A stretch of DNA of 64,000 nucleotides from Streptomyces montanisoli (GTDB lineage Bacteria; Actinomycetota; Actinomycetes; Streptomycetales; Streptomycetaceae): assembly GCF_017813245.1 (NCBI RefSeq), contig NZ_JAGIQL010000003.1:1-64000 (forward strand). The letters run 5' to 3'. Below, piece by piece: positions 18,985 through 27,158 of this stretch. Under the pieces are notes generated by a model. The model saw nothing but the letters and a program-made list of their open reading frames with translations. It did no database searches and was not told the DNA's origin. Every line of letters begins with the position of its first letter. The first letter of the stretch is position 1. Made by a program: the position numbers and the translations under genes.

Positions 18985-20319
18985 TCACAGCGCGGCGAGC
19001 GACTGCTCGATGATGTCGAGCCCCTCTCCGAGCAGGTCCTCGCCGATGACGAGCGGGGGCAGGAAGCGCAGGACATTGCCGTACGTGCCGCACGTCAGCA
19101 CCAGCAGGCCCTCCTGGTGGCACGCCTTGGCGAGGGCGGCCGCCGTCTCCGTGGCCGGCTCCTTGGTGGCCCGGTCCTTCACCAGCTCAATAGCGATCAT
19201 CGCGCCACGGCCTCGTACATCGCCGATCACGTCGTACTTCTCACGCATCGCCGAGAGCCGGTCCTTCATGACCTCCTCGATCCGCCTGGCCTTCGCGGGC
19301 AGGTCGAGTTCTTTCATCGTCTCGATGGCACCGAGAGCGGCGGCGCAGGCGACCGGGTTGCCGCCGTACGTGCCGCCGAGGCCGCTCGGGTGCGCCGAAT
19401 CCATGATCTCCGCGCGGCCCGTGACGGCGGCCAGCGGCAGGCCGCCCGCGATGCCCTTCGCGGTGGTGATCAGGTCGGGCACGATGCCCTCGTCCTCGCA
19501 CGCGAACCACTGACCGGTGCGGCAGAAGCCGGACTGGATCTCGTCCGCGACGAACACGATGCCGTTCTCACGGGCGAAGCGCGCGAGCGCGGGCAGGAAG
19601 CCCTTGGCGGGCTCGATGAAGCCGCCCTCGCCGAGTACGGGCTCGACGATGATCGCCGCCACGTTCTGCGCGCCGACCTGCTTGGAGATCTGGTCGATGG
19701 CCTGCGCGGACGCCTCGGGACCGCAGTTCTCCGCGCCGGTGGGCCAGCGGTACGGGTACGCCATGGGCACCCGGTAGACCTCGGGCGCGAACGGGCCGAA
19801 GCCGTTCTTGTACGGCATGTTCTTCGCGGTCAGGGCCATCGTGAGGTTCGTACGGCCGTGGTAGGCGTGGTCGAAGACCACGACGGCCTGCCGGCCCGTG
19901 TGGGAGCGGGCGATCTTGACCGCGTTCTCGACCGCCTCGGCACCGGAGTTGAACAGCGCCGACTTCTTGGCGTGGTCGCCGGGGGTGAGCGCCGCCAGCT
20001 CCTCGCAGACCGCCACGTACTCCTCGTACGGCGTGACCATGAAGCAGGTGTGGGTGAAGTCGGCCAGCTGCGCGGAGGCGCGGCGCACGACGGCCTCGGC
20101 GCTCGATCCGACGGTCGTGACGGCGATGCCGGAACCGAAGTCGATCAGCCGGTTGCCGTCCACGTCCTCGAGCACCCCGCCGCCCGCACGCTCGGCGAAG
20201 ACCGGCATGGTCGACCCCACGCCGGCCGCGACCGTGGCGGTGCGCCGGGCCTGCAGCTCCAGCGACTTCGGTCCGGGAATCGCGGTGACGACGCGGCGCT
20301 CCTGGGGAATTTCTGTCAT
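18985..20319 (-). CDS. gabT: 4-aminobutyrate aminotransferase
   Basis: A 444-residue class III PLP aminotransferase that moves the amino group of GABA to 2-oxoglutarate, giving succinate semialdehyde. Key blocks are the phosphate-binding NSGAEAVENAVKIAR, the HAYHGRTNLTMALT loop, IIVEPVLGEGGFI, FVADEIQSGFCRTG with the pyridine-binding Asp, and the lysine in LITTAKGIAGGLPLAA. ATG 20319 has AGGAG seven bases upstream. It ends 76 bases before the PAP2 gene, with the PucR regulator beyond. In this chromosome segment it belongs with the PuuB-like oxidase and Pot transporter as part of polyamine and GABA use. Confidence 0.93.
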   Translation of the reverse strand: MTEIPQERRVVTAIPGPKSLELQARRTATVAAGVGSTMPVFAERAGGGVLEDVDGNRLIDFGSGIAVTTVGSSAEAVVRRASAQLADFTHTCFMVTPYEEYVAVCEELAALTPGDHAKKSALFNSGAEAVENAVKIARSHTGRQAVVVFDHAYHGRTNLTMALTAKNMPYKNGFGPFAPEVYRVPMAYPYRWPTGAENCGPEASAQAIDQISKQVGAQNVAAIIVEPVLGEGGFIEPAKGFLPALARFARENGIVFVADEIQSGFCRTGQWFACEDEGIVPDLITTAKGIAGGLPLAAVTGRAEIMDSAHPSGLGGTYGGNPVACAAALGAIETMKELDLPAKARRIEEVMKDRLSAMREKYDVIGDVRGRGAMIAIELVKDRATKEPATETAAALAKACHQEGLLVLTCGTYGNVLRFLPPLVIGEDLLGEGLDIIEQSLAAL

Positions 20320-20628
20320 GGGGGGCTCCTGGGGGTCTGTCCCGACGCCGCGTGGCGCTGGTCCGGGGTCGTGAGCTGAGCAGATCCGGTGTCTTTCCCG
20401 GCAGGCTAGGCGCGGCCCCGCCGGGTGGGCATGCTCCGTTCGGTAGTGCTGGACGCGTGTCGTTGTCCGCCGTGGCCATGGCGCGGGGTGCGGGTCGCGG
20501 CGCCTTCTGGCGCGTCCGCGGCGCGGGTACGGACACCCCGGACGCACGGAACGCTGAACTACCCGGGCGCGGGCACTAGATTGACGCTTGCACAGAACGG
20601 TCCTGGCTGGTCAGAGGGCAGGGTGAGT
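20320..20628. other. Divergent promoter region between gabT and the ATPase gene
   Basis: A 309-base stretch without a credible gene. It holds the gabT Shine-Dalgarno sequence at its left end and, on the right, a TTGACG at 20581-20586 that could be a -35 element for the ATPase gene, though I cannot find a well-spaced -10. No palindrome strong enough to call was seen. Confidence 0.4.
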
Positions 20629-22794
20629 ATGGATTCCGACGGCACGCACGACCCACGCGGCACTCGTGCCACACCGCTACCGCGGCCCGCGACCCCGCCA
20701 CCCATGCCCGCGGCCCCGCCGCGCGCGCCGGCCGCGTCCTCGCCCGGCGCGGCGTACGGGCCTTCCTGCGAGGCACCCGGTGTGCCGCCGGCCCCGGACC
20801 ACGCGCCGGCCACAGGACCCGCGTTGCGCGACTGGCTGCACACGCCGCGACGGGCGGACGGGCCGGGGACGTGGCAGTACGGGCACCGGCCGCGCCCGGC
20901 AGTCGCGCCGGACGTGACGCCGATGCGGCAACTGGCGGTGGGGGCGGTCATCTCGCTGCTCGCCACGCTGCTGCTGTGGTCTCTCGTCTCCAACGGCTAT
21001 TTGGGCAGCTTCTGGATCTGGCCGCTTCTCGTACTCACGCCGGACTCGTGGCCAAAGACGCCTACCGGCAACACCGCCGTGCACGTGTACAACGTGTTCC
21101 TGCTGCTGATCATGGCAGCCGTCTTCGGGCGGCTCGGCCGCTGGCCCGAGCTGCTGCGCCGGGTCTTCGGCCGCCGTACGCCGCCTCCCAGCGAAAACGT
21201 TCCCGCCGACGCCCCTCCGGCATCGGAGAACGACCTCGCCGAATGGCCCGAGCTGCGTGCCGCCGGGCAGGGTGATCTTGCGGGCCGGCTCGCCGCCGAA
21301 GTGCGCGAGGGCAGGATGAACGATGTCGACTACACCAGGATCGGACGCGCGTGGCGCTCCGTGCGTGTCGACCCCTCACGGCTCGCCGCGTTCGCGGAGA
21401 CCGTGCGCAGGGACGGCTCGGCCGCCTGCCTCCACCCGTCGGGCAGCAGGGATCTGCCCGTGCGGGCCGCCCGGCACGACCTGCTCGTCCACCAGGTGCG
21501 GATCGGCACCGTCCAGGACGGTGAGCGCAACCCTTACGCCAGGCGTGGCACCGGTCTCGCGCTCGATCCGCGGCTGCTCGGCACCTCCCTGCTGGCCGTC
21601 GGCCCGCCCGGCGCCGGCAAGACGCACACTCTGATCAGGCCGGTGGTCGAGTCGCTCGCCCTCCAGGCGCTCGCCGGGCAGGCCGCCGTCGTCGCGGTGT
21701 GCGCGGCCGGGACGCAGCTGGGCCCCGACGAGGCGTATGACGTCGTCGTCAGGGTCGGCGATCCGCGGTCCGTCCACGACCTCGACCTGTACGGCGGGAC
21801 GACCGACCCGGACGAGGCCGCGGCCCTGCTCGCCGAGGGGCTTGTCGGCGATCTGCCGGACACCGACAGCAGGCGTGCCGCGACCGCCCTCGCACAGCTG
21901 CTCGGGCCGTTCTCCACCGCGTACCGGCGTCTGCCGACGGTGCCGGAGCTGCGGGAACTCCTCGACGGCACACCCGAGGCCCTTGCCGCGCTGCGCGGCT
22001 CCCTCGATGCCGGGGGCCATCGGGCGATGCGCCGCGAACTCGACGCCCGCGAGCGCCAGTCGGCCGCGCCCGGCGACACCGGCAGGGCGCTCGCCGATCG
22101 GGTCGCGCTGCTTGACCGGCCCGCGTTCTCGGGGTTCTTCGACACCACGGGCAGGACCAGACCGTTCTCGCTGCGCACCCTGGAACATCCCCTGCGGGTG
22201 CGTATCGAGCTGCCGGAGCGCGGCCACGGCGAGGCGTCCAGGATGCTGGCCCGGCTCGTACTCGCGCAGTTCACCGCGAACGCGGCGGTGCGCGCGGACC
22301 GCTCGCTGTTCGCGTGCCTCGTGCTGGACGACGCCACGCGCACCCTCACCGCCGAGACGTTGCGCGGCGTCCAGCGGCTGCGGTCGGTGAACGCGGGCGC
22401 CGTGCTGACGCTGCGGACCCTGGACGACGTGCCGGAGGCCCTCCAGCCGGCGCTGCTGGGAGCCGTAGGCTGCCGGATGGCGTTCGCCGGGGTGACGACC
22501 TGGGACGGCAAGCGGTTCGCCGAGGCGTGGGGCACCGAGTGGGTGGAGACCAAGGTGGTCACGCAGCGCACGGTCTTCGCCGACCAGCCGCTGACCCGCG
22601 CGATCCACTCGTTCCGCAAGCTGGTGACCGGCAAGGCCGTCACGACGGACGCGGTGACCGTGCGCCAGGTCGAGCGCGAGCGCTGGTCGGCCTCGGACCT
22701 CGCGCACACCGTTCCCGCGGGGCATGCGGTGCTCTCCCTGCGGACGGTCGCGGGTGACCACGTCCCACCGCTGTTGGTCGACCTGCGCGGATGA
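20629..22794 (+). CDS. Membrane-anchored ATPase resembling VirD4/TraD coupling proteins
   Basis: A 721-residue protein. A Pro/Ala-rich cytoplasmic N-terminus (1-98) is followed by two membrane segments (about 102-121 and 153-168) and a large ATPase domain with Walker A GPPGAGKT at 325-332 and a Walker B-like FACLVLDDATR. The topology, two N-terminal helices then a motor domain, is that of type IV coupling proteins, but there is no relaxase or conjugation gene nearby, and such genes are found in the conserved Streptomyces chromosome. ATG 20629 is well spaced from AGGG; GTG 20623 two codons earlier is possible. It converges on the chitinase gene. Function unknown. Confidence 0.75.
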   Translation: MDSDGTHDPRGTRATPLPRPATPPPMPAAPPRAPAASSPGAAYGPSCEAPGVPPAPDHAPATGPALRDWLHTPRRADGPGTWQYGHRPRPAVAPDVTPMRQLAVGAVISLLATLLLWSLVSNGYLGSFWIWPLLVLTPDSWPKTPTGNTAVHVYNVFLLLIMAAVFGRLGRWPELLRRVFGRRTPPPSENVPADAPPASENDLAEWPELRAAGQGDLAGRLAAEVREGRMNDVDYTRIGRAWRSVRVDPSRLAAFAETVRRDGSAACLHPSGSRDLPVRAARHDLLVHQVRIGTVQDGERNPYARRGTGLALDPRLLGTSLLAVGPPGAGKTHTLIRPVVESLALQALAGQAAVVAVCAAGTQLGPDEAYDVVVRVGDPRSVHDLDLYGGTTDPDEAAALLAEGLVGDLPDTDSRRAATALAQLLGPFSTAYRRLPTVPELRELLDGTPEALAALRGSLDAGGHRAMRRELDARERQSAAPGDTGRALADRVALLDRPAFSGFFDTTGRTRPFSLRTLEHPLRVRIELPERGHGEASRMLARLVLAQFTANAAVRADRSLFACLVLDDATRTLTAETLRGVQRLRSVNAGAVLTLRTLDDVPEALQPALLGAVGCRMAFAGVTTWDGKRFAEAWGTEWVETKVVTQRTVFADQPLTRAIHSFRKLVTGKAVTTDAVTVRQVERERWSASDLAHTVPAGHAVLSLRTVAGDHVPPLLVDLRG

Positions 22795-22852
22795 GGTGCG
22801 CGTCAGGCCGGCGCACCCGGAGGGCCGTCGGCCGGTCCCAACGCGCCCGCCG

Positions 22853-24013
22853 TCAGCCGAAGTACGTGTCGAACGTCTTCGCGAACTCCCCTCCCGCGAA
22901 GGCGTCCCAGTTGATCGACCATGCCATCAGGCCCCGCAGCGCGGGCCAGGTGCCGTGGGGTGTGTACGTGCCGCAGTCCGTGTTCCTGGTCAGGCAGTCG
23001 AGCGTCTGGGTCATGGCCGCGGGGGCGATGTAGCCGCCGCCCGCGTTGACCGAGGCGGGGAGGCCTATGGCCACCTGGTCGGGGCGCAGGGGCGGGAACA
23101 TGCGGGTGGTGTCGCCGGCCACGGAGAAGCCGGCGAGGAGCATGTCCGTCATCGCGATGGGGAAGTCGGCGCCGCCCATGGTGTGGTACTGGCCGTCGAG
23201 GCCCATGATCGGCCCCGAGTTGTAGTCCTGGACGGTGAGCAGGGAGAGGTCGTCACGCAGGGCGTAGAGGACCGGGAGGTAGGCGCCGGCGCGTGGGTCC
23301 TCGGTGCCGGAGGCGCCCGGGCCGTAGAACTGGTGGCCGAGCTGGACGAAGAACGTCTCCGGGGCCATGGTCAGCGTGAAGCCCGCGCCGTACTTCGCCT
23401 TGAGCGTCTTCAGCGCGGCGATCAGGTTGACGATGGACGGCGTGGTCGGGGCGCGGAAGTCGGTGTCGCCCTTGTCGAGGGCGAGGGAGTCGTTCTCGAA
23501 GTCGATGTCGACGCCGTCGAGTCCGTAGGTGTCGATGATGTGCGAGACGGACGCGACGAAGGTGTCGCGCGCGGCCGCCGTGGTCAGCTGGACCTTGCCG
23601 TTCGCGCCGCCGATGGAGACGAGCACCTTCTTGCCCTCGGCCTGCTTGGCCTTGACGGCCGCCTTGAAGGCGTCGGCGGACTCGACGTTCGGGCACTCGC
23701 TCGCCGGGCAGAGGGTGAAGTCGATCTGCCCCGAGGTGGGTGACGTGGGTTCGGCGAAGGCGAGGTCGATGACGTCCCAGGAGTCGGGCACGTCCGCCAG
23801 CGGTATGTAGCCGGATCCGTTGGCGAAGCTCGCGTGCATGTAGCCGACCAGGGCGTGGCCGGGCAGTGCGGTGGAGGTGGTCGCGCGGGGCGCCGGGGGC
23901 TGCGCCGCCCGGGCCGTCCCCGACGCGGCGTCCAGGCCGCCTGCCGCGAGGACGGCCGCAGCGAAGGCGGCCACGAGGCCGGTGAGGGGTGAGCGCCGCT
24001 CGGTGGGGTCCAC
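22853..24013 (-). CDS. Secreted GH18 chitinase-like glycosidase
   Basis: A 386-residue glycoside hydrolase family 18 protein. A signal peptide with hydrophobic core LVAAFAAAVLAAGG ends near SGTARA; the catalytic DxxDxDxE motif appears as DGVDIDFE at about residues 166-173, with Glu173 as acid. The barrel strands KKVLVSIGGANG and LMAWSINWDAFAGGEF are typical. No carbohydrate-binding or fibronectin domain is present, so it is a bare catalytic domain. GTG 24013 has GGAGG five bases ahead. A DasR-like palindrome 135 bases upstream suggests repression relieved by glucosamine-6-phosphate, as for other chitinase genes of the genus. Confidence 0.9.
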   Translation of the reverse strand: MDPTERRSPLTGLVAAFAAAVLAAGGLDAASGTARAAQPPAPRATTSTALPGHALVGYMHASFANGSGYIPLADVPDSWDVIDLAFAEPTSPTSGQIDFTLCPASECPNVESADAFKAAVKAKQAEGKKVLVSIGGANGKVQLTTAAARDTFVASVSHIIDTYGLDGVDIDFENDSLALDKGDTDFRAPTTPSIVNLIAALKTLKAKYGAGFTLTMAPETFFVQLGHQFYGPGASGTEDPRAGAYLPVLYALRDDLSLLTVQDYNSGPIMGLDGQYHTMGGADFPIAMTDMLLAGFSVAGDTTRMFPPLRPDQVAIGLPASVNAGGGYIAPAAMTQTLDCLTRNTDCGTYTPHGTWPALRGLMAWSINWDAFAGGEFAKTFDTYFG

Positions 24014-24080
24014 AGTGCCTCCGTGGGGGAGAGATGAGGGGGCGTCGGACACATGCACGCACGCACGCGTGGGGGCGTGG

Positions 24081-24129
24081 TGCGTGGTGCGTGTTGCGTG
24101 TTGCGTGTTGCGTGTTGCGTGTTGCGTGG
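24081..24129. repeat. Seven tandem copies of a 7-bp unit
   Basis: TGCGTGG, five perfect TGCGTGT, then TGCGTGG, without gaps, between the chitinase start codon and the DasR-like site. A GCAC tetranucleotide run follows at about 24055-24068. On the transcribed strand the units read ACACGCA. Probably in the chitinase 5' leader or promoter. Confidence 0.9.
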
Positions 24130-24148
24130 CATGGTCTCGTCATGAACA

Positions 24149-24160
24149 TGGTCCAGACCA
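24149..24160. promoter_or_regulatory. DasR-like operator (dre) for the chitinase gene
   Basis: TGGTCCAGACCA is a perfect dyad apart from its central two bases and agrees with the recalled DasR consensus ACTGGTCTAGACCAGT at ten of the central twelve positions or better; the same motif is the classical chitinase-promoter repeat. A further TGGTCT half lies at 24132-24137. Confidence 0.75.
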
Positions 24161-24169
24161 ATTCCGCTG

Positions 24170-24724
24170 TCAAGACCTCTCGCACCCCGGGTCCGCCCCG
24201 CGTTCGCCGTCCGCCCCGTGCTCACCGTTCGCCCCGCGCCCCCTCTCCCCCAGCGTCGCCGCGGCCTCGTGCAGCGCCAGTTCCAGGACCGCGGGGTCCG
24301 TCAGCGCGCCGGAGCCGTCCGGCGGGACGAGCCACCGCAGGCCGTGGGCGCGCCCGGCGGGGTGCGGTACGACGATCCAGGTGCCGCGCCCCGCGCCGCG
24401 CACCCCCGTGCCAAGCCAGCGCCCGGCGGTCCCCGCCGGCACGAAGAACCCCATGCGCTCCTCGCCGGTGTCGGCGAGCACCGGGCCGGGGCGCTCCACC
24501 AGCCGGATCAGGACGTCGAGTGCAGGCCCGCCGAGGGATGCGGGCAGGGTCAGCACGTCCCACCGCCGCCCGGCGGGCAGCAGGAGCGTGCTGCCCGGGT
24601 CGCGCTCCCACTGCCGTCGGCATGCTCCGGGATCGGGGGCCACGGCGACGAGCCAGTCCACCGCGTCCCGCGCGCCCCCGCCTCCGCCTACGCTCCCGCC
24701 GCCCCCAGGCCTCGTGCCGGCCAT
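24170..24724 (-). CDS. Hypothetical protein resembling a primase-polymerase N-terminal fragment
   Basis: A 184-residue protein whose middle part (DWLVAVAPDPGACRRQWER, GRRWDVLTLPASLGGPALDVL and ADTGEERMGFFVPAGTA, WIVVPHPAG, RWLVPPDGSG) resembles the bifunctional primase/polymerase-like proteins common as stand-alone genes in Streptomyces. I do not see the catalytic acidic residues clearly, so activity is doubtful. N- and C-termini are low complexity (Gly and Gly/Glu). ATG 24724 has GAGGGGAG upstream. It stands between the FAD oxidase gene and the chitinase promoter. Function unknown. Confidence 0.65.
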   Translation of the reverse strand: MAGTRPGGGGSVGGGGGARDAVDWLVAVAPDPGACRRQWERDPGSTLLLPAGRRWDVLTLPASLGGPALDVLIRLVERPGPVLADTGEERMGFFVPAGTAGRWLGTGVRGAGRGTWIVVPHPAGRAHGLRWLVPPDGSGALTDPAVLELALHEAAATLGERGRGANGEHGADGERGADPGCERS

Positions 24725-24874
24725 CTGCCACGTCTCCCCTCGCGTCGACGGGCACCGCGCGGGCGCCGCGCGGTGCCGGACTTTGCGTCCACAAGGGGAG
24801 AGCGGTCGGGAAGCCCGCTATGACGCGGGTTGCGGCGCCTCACGAGCCGAAGAATATGTGATCTGCGTCACACG

Positions 24875-26320
24875 TCAGCTGTCGAAGCCGAGACCGAGCC
24901 TGTCCATCGTCCGCAGCCAGAGATTGCGCCTGCCGCCGTCCGCGTCCGCACGGGCGAGCGACCACTTCGTCAGGCCGATTCCGGCCCATGCCACCGGCTC
25001 GGGCGGGAACGGCAGCGGCTTGCGGCGCACCATCTCCAGCCGCGTGCGGTGCGTGGCCCGTCCGGACAGCAGGTCGAGCATCACGTCCGCGCCGAAGCGC
25101 GTCGCGCCGACGCCGAGGCCGGTGAACCCCGCCGCGTACGCGACGCGTCCCTCGTGCGCCGTGCCGAAGAACGGGGCGAACCGCGTGCAGGTGTCGATGG
25201 CGCCGCCCCACGCGTGGCTGAAGCGCACGCCCTCCAGCTGCGGGAAGCAGCGGAAGAAGTGGGTCGCGAGCCGCAGGTACGTCTCGGGGCGCTGGTCGCG
25301 CGCCGCGTCGAGCCTGCCGCCGAAGGGGTAGACGGCGTCGTAGCCGCCCCACAGGACGCGGTTGTCGGCGGTGAGGCGGAAGTAGTGGAACTGGTTGGCG
25401 CTGTCGCCGAGGCCCTGCCGGTTGCGCCAGCCGATCGACGCAAGTTCCGCGGGTGTGAGCGGCCGCGTCGTCAGCGCGTAGTCGTAGACCGGCACGGTGT
25501 AGGGGCGCACGCGGCGCAGCAGCGACGGGAACACGTTGGTGCCGAGCGCGACCTGCCTCGCCAGGACGCGGCCGTACGGGGTGCGGACCGCCATGCCGGG
25601 CCCTGAGCGGGCCAGCGCCGTGCCGGGGGTGTTCTCGTGGATGCGGACGCCGAGGTCGAGGCACGCGCGCTTGAGTCCCCAGGCGAGCGCGGCGGGGTTG
25701 ACGAGCGCCACGCCGCGCCGGTCGAGCAGCCCGCCGAGGAACGTCGGCGAGTCGACCTCGGCGCGCAGGGCGTCGCGGTCGAGGAGCTCGAGTCCCGTGA
25801 TGCCGGCACGGTCCGCCTGGGCCTTGAGCTCGCGGAGTTCGGCGAGTTGGTGCGGTTGCGTGGCGACGTCGATCTCGCCGGTGCGCTCGAAGCCGCAGTC
25901 GATGGCGTAGCGGGCGACGGCGTCCTCGATGGCGTCGAGGTTCCCCGCGCCGAGCTCCTCCAGGGTGCGCAGTTCGCCGGGCCAGCGCGCGAGCCCGTTG
26001 GGCAGGCCGTGGGTGAGCGAGGCCGCGCAGAACCCGCCGTTGCGTCCGGAGGCCGCCCATGCCACCTCGCGCCCCTCGATCAGGACGACGTCGCGCGCGG
26101 GGTCGCGCTCCTTGGCGAGCAGCGCGGTCCACAGGCCGCTGTAGCCGCCACCGACGACGAGCAGGTCGCAGCGGTCCTCGCCGGTCAGGGCGGGCAGCGC
26201 CGCGGGCCTCGCCGGGTCGTCGAGCCAGAACGGCACGGGCTTGAGGTCCCCGAGCGACGCGGCGGCGGCGCGGGTGGCCGCGTGCGCGGCCGTGGCGGTT
26301 CCCATGGCTGCTGTGGCCAT
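24875..26320 (-). CDS. FAD-dependent amine oxidase (gamma-glutamylputrescine oxidase-like)
   Basis: A 481-residue DAO-family flavoprotein. The dinucleotide-binding motif is LLVVGGGYSGLWTALLA followed by the acidic strand end LIEGREV; AASGRNGGFCAASLTHG is the FAD-attachment-like loop of this class and the C-terminal AYAAGFTGLGVGATRFGADV closes the FAD site. Enzymes of this type (PuuB) oxidise gamma-glutamyl-putrescine to the aldehyde. It is the last gene of the run aldehyde dehydrogenase-potD-potA-potB-potC-oxidase, 31 bases after potC, which supports an amine-catabolic role. Confidence 0.85.
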   Translation of the reverse strand: MATAAMGTATAAHAATRAAAASLGDLKPVPFWLDDPARPAALPALTGEDRCDLLVVGGGYSGLWTALLAKERDPARDVVLIEGREVAWAASGRNGGFCAASLTHGLPNGLARWPGELRTLEELGAGNLDAIEDAVARYAIDCGFERTGEIDVATQPHQLAELRELKAQADRAGITGLELLDRDALRAEVDSPTFLGGLLDRRGVALVNPAALAWGLKRACLDLGVRIHENTPGTALARSGPGMAVRTPYGRVLARQVALGTNVFPSLLRRVRPYTVPVYDYALTTRPLTPAELASIGWRNRQGLGDSANQFHYFRLTADNRVLWGGYDAVYPFGGRLDAARDQRPETYLRLATHFFRCFPQLEGVRFSHAWGGAIDTCTRFAPFFGTAHEGRVAYAAGFTGLGVGATRFGADVMLDLLSGRATHRTRLEMVRRKPLPFPPEPVAWAGIGLTKWSLARADADGGRRNLWLRTMDRLGLGFDS

Positions 26321-26351
26321 GTCTCACAACTCCTTCGAAACCCGTCAGGGC

Positions 26352-27158
26352 TCAGGACGTCGCGGCCGACTTGCCGCGCCTGCTGCTGACGGCCTGTCCC
26401 ACGACGACGATCAGTACGGCGATGAGGAACATCGCCGTGCCGACCACATTGATCTGGACCGGCGTGCCGCGCTGCGCCGATCCCCAGACGAACATGGGGA
26501 AGGTCACCGTGGAGCCGGCGTTGAAGTTGGTGATGATGAAGTCGTCGAACGAGAGCGCGAACGACAGCAGCGCCCCCGCGACGATGCCGGGCGCCGCTAT
26601 CGGCAGCGTGACCCGGACGAAGGTCTGCACGGGTCCCGCGTACAGGTCGCGCGCGGCCTCTTCGAGGCGCGGGTCCATGGACAGCACGCGCGCCTTGACG
26701 GCGACCACCACGAAGCTCAGGCAGAACATGATGTGGGCGATGAGGATGGTCCAGAAGCCGAGCTGGGCGCCGAGGTTGAGGAACAGCGTCAGCAGCGAGG
26801 CGGCCATCACGACCTCGGGCATGGCCATCGGCAGGAAGATCAGCGAGTTGACCGGACCGCGCCCGTGGAAACGGTACCTGACCAGCGCGAACGCGATCAT
26901 GGTGCCGAGGATCGTGGCGGCGATCGTCGCGTAGACGGCGATCTGCAGGGACAGCCCGAGCGAGCCGCACAGCCCCGCGGCGCCGCAGGGCGACTTCCAC
27001 GCGTCGAGCGAGAAGTGGTTCCAGGAGTAGTTGAACCGCCCGGTCGGCTTGTTGAACGAGAACACCATCACGACGACGTTCGGAAGGATCATGTACGCGA
27101 GCGTGACGAGGCCCGCGATCACCACCAGGTGGCGCCGGATCCAGCGCGATGCGGCCAT
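26352..27158 (-). CDS. potC: Polyamine ABC transporter permease PotC-like
   Basis: A 268-residue inner-membrane permease with six predicted helices and the EAA loop EEAARDLYAGPVQTFVRVTLP that contacts the ATPase. It pairs with the PotB-like permease, whose stop overlaps its ATG by one base. With PotA and PotD it would import spermidine or putrescine. The product ends in a short basic tail. The order D-A-B-C followed by an oxidase is typical of actinobacterial polyamine loci. Confidence 0.88.
   Translation of the reverse strand: MAASRWIRRHLVVIAGLVTLAYMILPNVVVMVFSFNKPTGRFNYSWNHFSLDAWKSPCGAAGLCGSLGLSLQIAVYATIAATILGTMIAFALVRYRFHGRGPVNSLIFLPMAMPEVVMAASLLTLFLNLGAQLGFWTILIAHIMFCLSFVVVAVKARVLSMDPRLEEAARDLYAGPVQTFVRVTLPIAAPGIVAGALLSFALSFDDFIITNFNAGSTVTFPMFVWGSAQRGTPVQINVVGTAMFLIAVLIVVVGQAVSSRRGKSAATS

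Noticed and set aside
20629..22794. Coupling-protein-like gene as evidence of an integrated conjugative element here
   Set aside because: No relaxase, integrase, att site or base-composition break surrounds it; flanking genes are ordinary chromosomal ones.
22795..22817. Short inverted repeat GGTGCGC/GCGCACC between the ATPase and chitinase genes as terminator
   Set aside because: Only seven base pairs; too weak in this G+C-rich sequence to call.
24081..24129. Possible CRISPR-like array
   Set aside because: Units are only 7 bp and contiguous, with no spacers and no cas genes; a simple tandem repeat.
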